From contig NZ_JBGCBZ010000009.1 in assembly GCF_041262585.1 (NCBI RefSeq), positions 62,001-126,000 on the forward strand: a stretch of 64,000 nt of DNA. The letters run 5' to 3'. Made by a program: the position numbers and the translations under genes. Below, piece by piece: positions 58,999-64,000 of the stretch; position 1 is the first letter of the stretch, and the number at the start of each line of letters is the position of its first letter. This stretch comes from JAOEGB01 sp041262585 (GTDB lineage Bacteria > Actinomycetota > Actinomycetes > Streptosporangiales > Streptosporangiaceae). The notes beneath the pieces were generated by a model. It saw nothing but the letters and a program-made list of their open reading frames with translations. It was not told the origin of the DNA and did not search any database.

Positions 58999-61746
58999 AT
59001 GCACGTGACGCGCCAACGCGTCGCGAAGGTCCGTTTCGGGCTCTTCGATCGACACACCGGCCAGCGGACCCGCCTCCTCGCGGCCGCCACCACCGCTCTC
59101 GTCGTCGCCGGCGGGGGCATCGCCTACGCCTCCACCGATGTGTTCGGCACCGACCAGGTCGGCCAGACCACCGACAAGGGCCTGGTCGTGTCCGGCGACC
59201 AGTACATCAAGCCGATCGGTGACCGCCTCATCATCAACAACGGCAAGATCATGTCGTCCTCGGTCAGCCCGGACGGCACCCACGTCGCGGCCTCGGTCAC
59301 CGATGGTGGGATGGCGCTCGCCATCGTTGACCTGAAGAACTGGAATGTGCAGCAGCTCGTCGGCAAGAACGCGGCGGCGAACCTGCGCATCAGCGGCAAC
59401 GACGTGGGCCAGGAAGGCCCCACGTACTCGCCCGACGGTTCGCAGCTGTGGCTGGGCCAGACCGACGGCTACCGCAAGTTCACCGTGAACCCGGACGGCA
59501 CCCTCGCCAACCCGGCGTTCATCCAGATCCCGGCGGACGGGCCCCGGCACGCGCTGGTGGGTGAGCCGGTGTTCTCGCCCGACGGCTCCACCGTGTACTC
59601 CGCCGTCAACGGCCAGAACCGCGTGGTCGCCATCAACGCGGCGACCGGAGCCATCCAGCAGAGCTGGGCCGTGGGCAACGCCCCGCGTGACCTGGTCATG
59701 GTCGGGACCAAGCTCTACGTCAGCAACGAGGGCGGGCGTCCGGCGAAGCCCGGCGACACCACGATCAACTCCTACAACACCCAGGTGCCGGCCGACCTGA
59801 TCACCGGCGCCACCACCACCGGCACGGTCAGCGTCATCGACCTGGCGAACCCGGCTGCCACGGCCACGAGCATCGACGTCGGTCTGCACCCGACCGCCCT
59901 GTACGCCAAAAATGGGGCACTGTTCGTCACCAACACCGCCACCAACGACGTGTCGGTCATCGACACGTCCAGCGACAAGGTCGTCCAGACCATCGCCACC
60001 CAGCCGTGGCCGGTGGCCTCGGTGGGCTACGAGCCCGACGCGGTGACGCTCACCGACGACGGTCACCTGCTGGTGACGCTCGGCCGCGCCAACGCGGTCG
60101 CCGTCTACCGGTACACAACGCCGCAGGAGCCGGTCAGCTACGTCGGCCTGCTCCCGACGGACTACTTCCCCGCGGAGATCACCACCGTCGGCGACGACGT
60201 GCTGGTCTCCAACACCCGTGGTATCGACGCCCGCCGCCCCACCAACAGCGCCGGGCACGGCACCCATGACACGACGTCGAGCCTGCAGCGGTTCACGCTG
60301 CCGGACGACTCGGAGATCGCCAAGTCCACGGCCACGGTCTTCGCGCAGAACGGCTGGGGCAAGAACGACGTCAAGCAGGCCAAGGGCAACTCCGCGCACG
60401 CCGTGCCGGTCCCGAAGCGCCTCGGCGACCCGTCGACCATCAAGCACGTCTTCCTGCTGGTCAAGGAGAACCGAACCTACGACCAGGTCTTCGGTGACGA
60501 CCCGCGTGGCAACGGCGACCCGTCGCTGGCCCAGTACGGCGAGAACGTGACGCCGAACCAGCACGCGTTGACGCGTCAGTTCGGGCTGTACGACAACACG
60601 TACGACATCGGCACCAACTCCGCCGAGGGCCACAACTGGCTGATGCAGGCCGACAACCCGGAGTACACCGAGTCCAGCGCCGGCGAGTACCTGCGCAGCT
60701 ACGACACCGAGGACGACGCTCTCGGCCACCAGCGGACCGGCTTCATCTGGACCGGTGCGCAGGCGGCGGGCAAGACCGTGCGGGACTTCGGCGAGTTCCA
60801 GCAGTTCCTGACCAAGCCGTCCGGCGCGAGCTGGCAGAACCTGTACTGCGACACCAAGAACATGGAGGCGACCGGGCAGAACACCGCCTACACCCTGAAC
60901 TCGTCCTCGCCGATCCCGTCGCTCAACGACGTGTCGGTGCACGGCTTCCCGAAGTTCGACACCAGCGTCCCGGACATCTACCGGTACGAGATCTGGAAGC
61001 GTGACTTCGAGGCTAACGGGCCGGCGAACCTGAACATGTTCTGGCTCTCCAGCGACCACACCGGTGGCCCGCCGAACGGGGCCGCCCAGGTCGCCGACAA
61101 CGACCTGGCCGTCGGCAAGATCGTCGACACCATCTCGCACAGCAAATGGTGGAAAGACTCCGCGATCTTCGTCGTCGAGGACGACTCCCAGGCCGGCCTC
61201 GACCACGTCGACGGCCACCGTGCCCCGATCCAGGTCATCAGCCCCTGGGCCCAGCACGGCACCGTGGACAGCCACTACTACACGCAGATCACCATGATCC
61301 GCACCATCGAGCAGATCCTCGGGATTCAGCCGATGAACCAGAAGGACAGCGCCGCCACCCCGATGAGCCGGGCCTTCACCAACAAGCCCGACTACACGCC
61401 GTTCAACGCCCTGCCGAACCGCACGTCGCTGACCCTGGGTCTGTCGACCCCGCCGGCCTGCGGTGCGGACACCCCGGCGCCGCAGAACCCGAACGCCGCG
61501 GCCGCGCCGTCGGCGAAGGTGCCGGCGGACAAGAAGGAGATCGCGGCGAAGTGGGGGGCCTGGAAGTCGCAGCAGCGGTTCGCCGGGCCCGACGCCAAGG
61601 CCGACTCCGCCAACCCCGCGCAGATGAACCACTTCTCGTGGTACGAGGCACACGACTGGACGAAGCCCTACCCGGGTGAGACCGCGATCTACACGCCGGA
61701 CCAGGTGCCGGGCGCCTACATCCCGTCGTCGGAGAACGACGGCTGA
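58999..61746 (+). CDS. Beta-propeller plus phosphoesterase surface protein
   Basis: 915 residues. One N-terminal membrane or signal segment (about 32-48, LLAAATTALVVAGGGIAYA). Residues about 60-420 are a YVTN/YncE-type seven-bladed propeller (SVSPDGTHVAASV, VFSPDGSTVYSAV, GTVSVIDLANPAATATSIDVGLHPTALY). Residues about 480-800 are an alkaline-phosphatase-superfamily phosphoesterase (KHVFLLVKENRTYDQVFGDD, AEGHNWLMQADNPEYTES, IFVVEDDSQAGLDHVDGHRAPIQVISPW). Last gene of the ABC exporter operon; may act on the exported molecule or teichoic/phospholipid head groups. Substrate unknown. Confidence 0.85.
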   Translation: MHVTRQRVAKVRFGLFDRHTGQRTRLLAAATTALVVAGGGIAYASTDVFGTDQVGQTTDKGLVVSGDQYIKPIGDRLIINNGKIMSSSVSPDGTHVAASVTDGGMALAIVDLKNWNVQQLVGKNAAANLRISGNDVGQEGPTYSPDGSQLWLGQTDGYRKFTVNPDGTLANPAFIQIPADGPRHALVGEPVFSPDGSTVYSAVNGQNRVVAINAATGAIQQSWAVGNAPRDLVMVGTKLYVSNEGGRPAKPGDTTINSYNTQVPADLITGATTTGTVSVIDLANPAATATSIDVGLHPTALYAKNGALFVTNTATNDVSVIDTSSDKVVQTIATQPWPVASVGYEPDAVTLTDDGHLLVTLGRANAVAVYRYTTPQEPVSYVGLLPTDYFPAEITTVGDDVLVSNTRGIDARRPTNSAGHGTHDTTSSLQRFTLPDDSEIAKSTATVFAQNGWGKNDVKQAKGNSAHAVPVPKRLGDPSTIKHVFLLVKENRTYDQVFGDDPRGNGDPSLAQYGENVTPNQHALTRQFGLYDNTYDIGTNSAEGHNWLMQADNPEYTESSAGEYLRSYDTEDDALGHQRTGFIWTGAQAAGKTVRDFGEFQQFLTKPSGASWQNLYCDTKNMEATGQNTAYTLNSSSPIPSLNDVSVHGFPKFDTSVPDIYRYEIWKRDFEANGPANLNMFWLSSDHTGGPPNGAAQVADNDLAVGKIVDTISHSKWWKDSAIFVVEDDSQAGLDHVDGHRAPIQVISPWAQHGTVDSHYYTQITMIRTIEQILGIQPMNQKDSAATPMSRAFTNKPDYTPFNALPNRTSLTLGLSTPPACGADTPAPQNPNAAAAPSAKVPADKKEIAAKWGAWKSQQRFAGPDAKADSANPAQMNHFSWYEAHDWTKPYPGETAIYTPDQVPGAYIPSSENDG

Positions 61747-61763
61747 CGTAGGCTGATCACATA

Positions 61764-61806
61764 GGAGGGCCCCTGGTCGGCGTCACCGCCGGCCAGGGGC
61801 CTCTTA
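61764..61806 (+). terminator. Strong hairpin terminator of the ABC operon
   Basis: AGGGCCCCTGG...CCAGGGGCCTCT stem with inner CGGCG/CGCCG pairing, about 20 bp past the phosphoesterase stop, followed by TTATG. Confidence 0.7.
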
Positions 61807-61920
61807 TGTCCCCTGTGTGGCGAACGCACCAGCCAACTGAATCTGCTGCTTGCCGGGCAGGCACAACCCGCCCGACAAGAGAGAATTAGGGCGTTCCGCT
61901 CCACCACCGTCACGCCCGTT

Positions 61921-63426
61921 TCATCGACCGGATTCCTCGAGCTCGACGACGCTGTCCGCTCGGGCCGGTAGGAGCAGGGCGGTGACGACCACAGGCAAAG
62001 ACAGCACCGCGCCGATGATGAAGGCCAGCCGCATGCCGTCGAGGTTGGCGAGCACCTCTGCGACTCCCGCGGATTTCAGGGCATCGGCTCGCGCGCTCAT
62101 CACGGTGATCACGAGCGCGGTGCCGAAGGCCGCGGCGACCTGCTGCAGGGTGCTCAGGATCGAGCTGCCGTGGGAGTAGAGCTGCGGGGGAACCGCTCCG
62201 AGCCCGAGGGTGAACACCGGGGTAAAGGTCGCGGCCAGACTCACCATCAACAGCGCGTGCAGACCCAGGAGCTGCCAGTACGGCATGGTCATGGTGACCT
62301 GTGTGAGGCCGGCGAGCGCGAGCGCGATTCCGATCGCGCCGGGAATGACCAGAACCCGGCCGCCGAACCGGTCGAACAGGCGGCCGACGGTCGGACCGAG
62401 CAGCCCCATCGCGAGGCCGCCCGGCATCACGAGGAGTCCTGTCTCCAGGGGGCTGAGCCCGCGGACGTTCTGCAGGTACAGCGGCAGCAAAATCATCGAA
62501 CCGAGCATCGCCATGAAGGCCACCGACATCAGGACCAGCGCGACCGTGTAGGTGCGGTGGCGCAGGGTACGCAGGTCCATCAGCGGCACGCCGCGCTTCT
62601 GCAACGACAGCTGGCGGACGACGAAGACGGCGATGGCGACCAGGCCCACTGCCACGATCGCGACGGCCACGCGGACGTCACCGCCCTCGAACCGGCTGAG
62701 CCCGTAGACCAGGCCGCCGAAGCCGGCGGCGGCGGTCACCACGCTCAACCAGTCGATGGTGCTGAACTGGGGCTCTCCGACGTTCTTGAGCTGCGTCAGG
62801 CCGCGCCATGTGATCACCGCGGCGATGGGGAGCACCACAGCGAACAGCAGCCGCCAGGACCCGAATTGGAGGATCAAGCCCGAAACCGCCGGGCCCATTG
62901 CGGGCGCGACCGAGATGGCCAGGGTGACGTTGCCCATCACGCGGCCCCGTTCTGCCTCCGGCACCACCTGCATCAATGTGGTCATCAGCAGCGGCATCAT
63001 CACGGCCGTCCCGGACGCCTGGATGATGCGGGCGCCCAGCAGCACCTCGAACGACGGCGCGACGGCGGCCAACGCCGTGCCGGACAGGAACAAACCCATC
63101 GCGGTGGCGTACGCGCGACGGGTGGACACCCGCTGCAGGAACCATCCGGTGATCGGGATGACAGCGGCCATGGTCAGCATGAAGGCGGTCGAGAGCCACT
63201 GCGCGGTCTGCTCGGTGATGTGCAGAGCGCCCATCAGCCGCGGGATCGCATTGATCATGATCGTCTCGTTGAGGATGACCACGAACGTGGCGAGCACCAG
63301 CAACCGGATCACGGCCGGGGTGCGCCCTGAAACGGCGGTCGCGGACTTGGCAGGCGAATCAAGCTGTGCGGCGGGCACGGCACCTCGATCAGGGTTGTCG
63401 GGGAATGACGTGGTCATGGCTGGCAT
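61921..63426 (-). CDS. DHA2-family MFS multidrug exporter
   Basis: 501 residues from ATG 63426 (ATG 63417 possible). About 14 membrane segments. FVVILNETIMINAIPRLMGALHITEQTAQWLSTAFML (TM1-2), GRVMGNVTLAISVAPAMGPAVSGLILQFGSWRLLF (motif C), FVVRQLSLQKRGVPLMDL. LmrB/EmrB-like. No regulator gene is recognisable next to it within the window; repeats at 63849-63884 may mark one further right. 63427-63848 contains no gene. Confidence 0.88.
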   Translation of the reverse strand: MPAMTTSFPDNPDRGAVPAAQLDSPAKSATAVSGRTPAVIRLLVLATFVVILNETIMINAIPRLMGALHITEQTAQWLSTAFMLTMAAVIPITGWFLQRVSTRRAYATAMGLFLSGTALAAVAPSFEVLLGARIIQASGTAVMMPLLMTTLMQVVPEAERGRVMGNVTLAISVAPAMGPAVSGLILQFGSWRLLFAVVLPIAAVITWRGLTQLKNVGEPQFSTIDWLSVVTAAAGFGGLVYGLSRFEGGDVRVAVAIVAVGLVAIAVFVVRQLSLQKRGVPLMDLRTLRHRTYTVALVLMSVAFMAMLGSMILLPLYLQNVRGLSPLETGLLVMPGGLAMGLLGPTVGRLFDRFGGRVLVIPGAIGIALALAGLTQVTMTMPYWQLLGLHALLMVSLAATFTPVFTLGLGAVPPQLYSHGSSILSTLQQVAAAFGTALVITVMSARADALKSAGVAEVLANLDGMRLAFIIGAVLSLPVVVTALLLPARADSVVELEESGR

Positions 63427-63848
63427 CCCAGCCTGGGGTCCCACAAGAATTTGTGGTCTTGGCAAGCCTGACAGGCACCACCGACAAAACTCATCGCCCG
63501 TGCCCAGCATCCCGGCAAGTGACGCGAAATGTCACCCGGTTTTCACCGGCGGCGGACGGCGATCTCCGGCTGCGTCCACGGAGGTGCCGGGCTTTCCCAT
63601 CTCCTGGGTATCCGTGCCCAGTCCACACGCTCCAGCGCCGTCCTCCCGCCACTATCGGCACACACGCACGACCTGGGGAAATGCGACCAACATCATTCCG
63701 CGGGAGCTCGGGGTCACCGGGTTGAGAGGGCAGTTGATCCACTGCCGACCGCATGAACGTGTCCGGATGGTGCCGCTTCGCGCGTGAAGAAACCATCCGC
63801 CCACATCAGAGCGCGTTTTCATGCCGCCCACGGTGCTAGAAGACGCCC

Positions 63849-63884
63849 GGTACAGCTACCCCGGTACAGCTACGAAGTACAGCA
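63849..63884. repeat. GGTACAGCTA direct repeats
   Basis: GGTACAGCTAC occurs at 63849 and 63863 (14-bp period), with GTACAGC again at about 63878. Possible operator or iteron cluster; nothing else is recognisable between here and the window end (a TTG ORF LPGRKAAIAGARQ at about 63941 runs off the edge). Confidence 0.4.
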
Positions 63885-64000
63885 GTAAGGGTTGGTGCGC
63901 GGCTATCGGCAACCCCACACGAGGAGCCACGCCACGCGCATTGCCGGGCCGCAAGGCGGCGATCGCTGGCGCGCGACAGGTCCGGATCTCGCCAGCCCAT

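Noticed and set aside
58534..61653. 1039-codon minus-strand ORF
   Set aside because: Exactly antisense to the phosphoesterase and permease genes, which have clear domain motifs.

Overview
The window comes from a high-GC actinomycete. Gene style (leaderless TAnnnT promoters, GTG/TTG starts, 4-base start/stop overlaps) and the mix of DUF3052, DUF4142, SigE-family and phytase-like genes suggest Streptosporangiales or a near relative. That placement is inference; no rRNA is present.

Layout. (1) 1-18.38 kb is the right part of a siphovirus-type prophage. In order it holds the end of a tail assembly gene, tape measure, minor tail and fibre proteins, a holin-like/coiled-coil pair, an amidase endolysin and r1t-type holin, then an early region with a winged-helix protein, a RecA/Sak4-like ATPase, small Cys-rich proteins and a replication initiator carrying five 24-bp iterons inside its own gene. 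Five late genes share a promoter-plus-leader motif (CCGCTGGTTRTGGGCCGGGC). The phage right end sits inside a host MaoC-type hydratase gene, whose 5' part survives at 18.37-18.56 kb. Integrase, portal and terminase must lie to the left of the window. (2) 18.6-23.9 kb is host: secreted phytase-like protein, microprotein, DUF4142, secreted protein, DUF3052 and a deletion scar joining an MFS fragment to an HxlR fragment. (3) 24.07-29.80 kb is a decayed AICE-type integrative element bounded by 105-bp direct repeats from a tRNA-Ser(GCT) gene. It keeps an intact XRE regulator, but its RepSA-like, Xis, Int and DMT-exporter genes are broken. (4) 30-43 kb is cell-envelope and stress functions: YceI/MarR, secreted nuclease, SigE-type sigma factor, an RlpA-like protein with a MauE-like membrane partner, an ORC-type ATPase, and a tightly coupled four-gene operon coding for an Lgt-fold protein, a proline-rich membrane protein, a tetraether-lipid-synthase-like radical SAM enzyme and a small membrane protein. 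A divergent D,D-peptidase lipoprotein follows, then a 211-bp MITE touching the stop codon of a secreted protein gene. (5) 43.3-64 kb is host metabolism, transport and regulation: Nudix-NYN fusion, MFS, MBL hydrolase, aminotransferase/Lrp, MarR/MFS pair with a palindromic operator, VOC/ECF sigma pair, hemerythrin, PAS histidine kinase, and an ABC exporter operon ending in a beta-propeller phosphoesterase, then another MFS exporter.

How genes work together. The phage half is split into a late block controlled by the repeated leader motif and an early block with its own operator-like sites. The most promising uncharacterised system is the radical SAM/Lgt-like operon at 37.17-40.57 kb. Its lipid-enzyme families, translational coupling and loss of the Lgt catalytic His suggest a non-canonical membrane-lipid or lipoprotein modification. 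All family assignments were made by eye from translated sequence; no database search was run.
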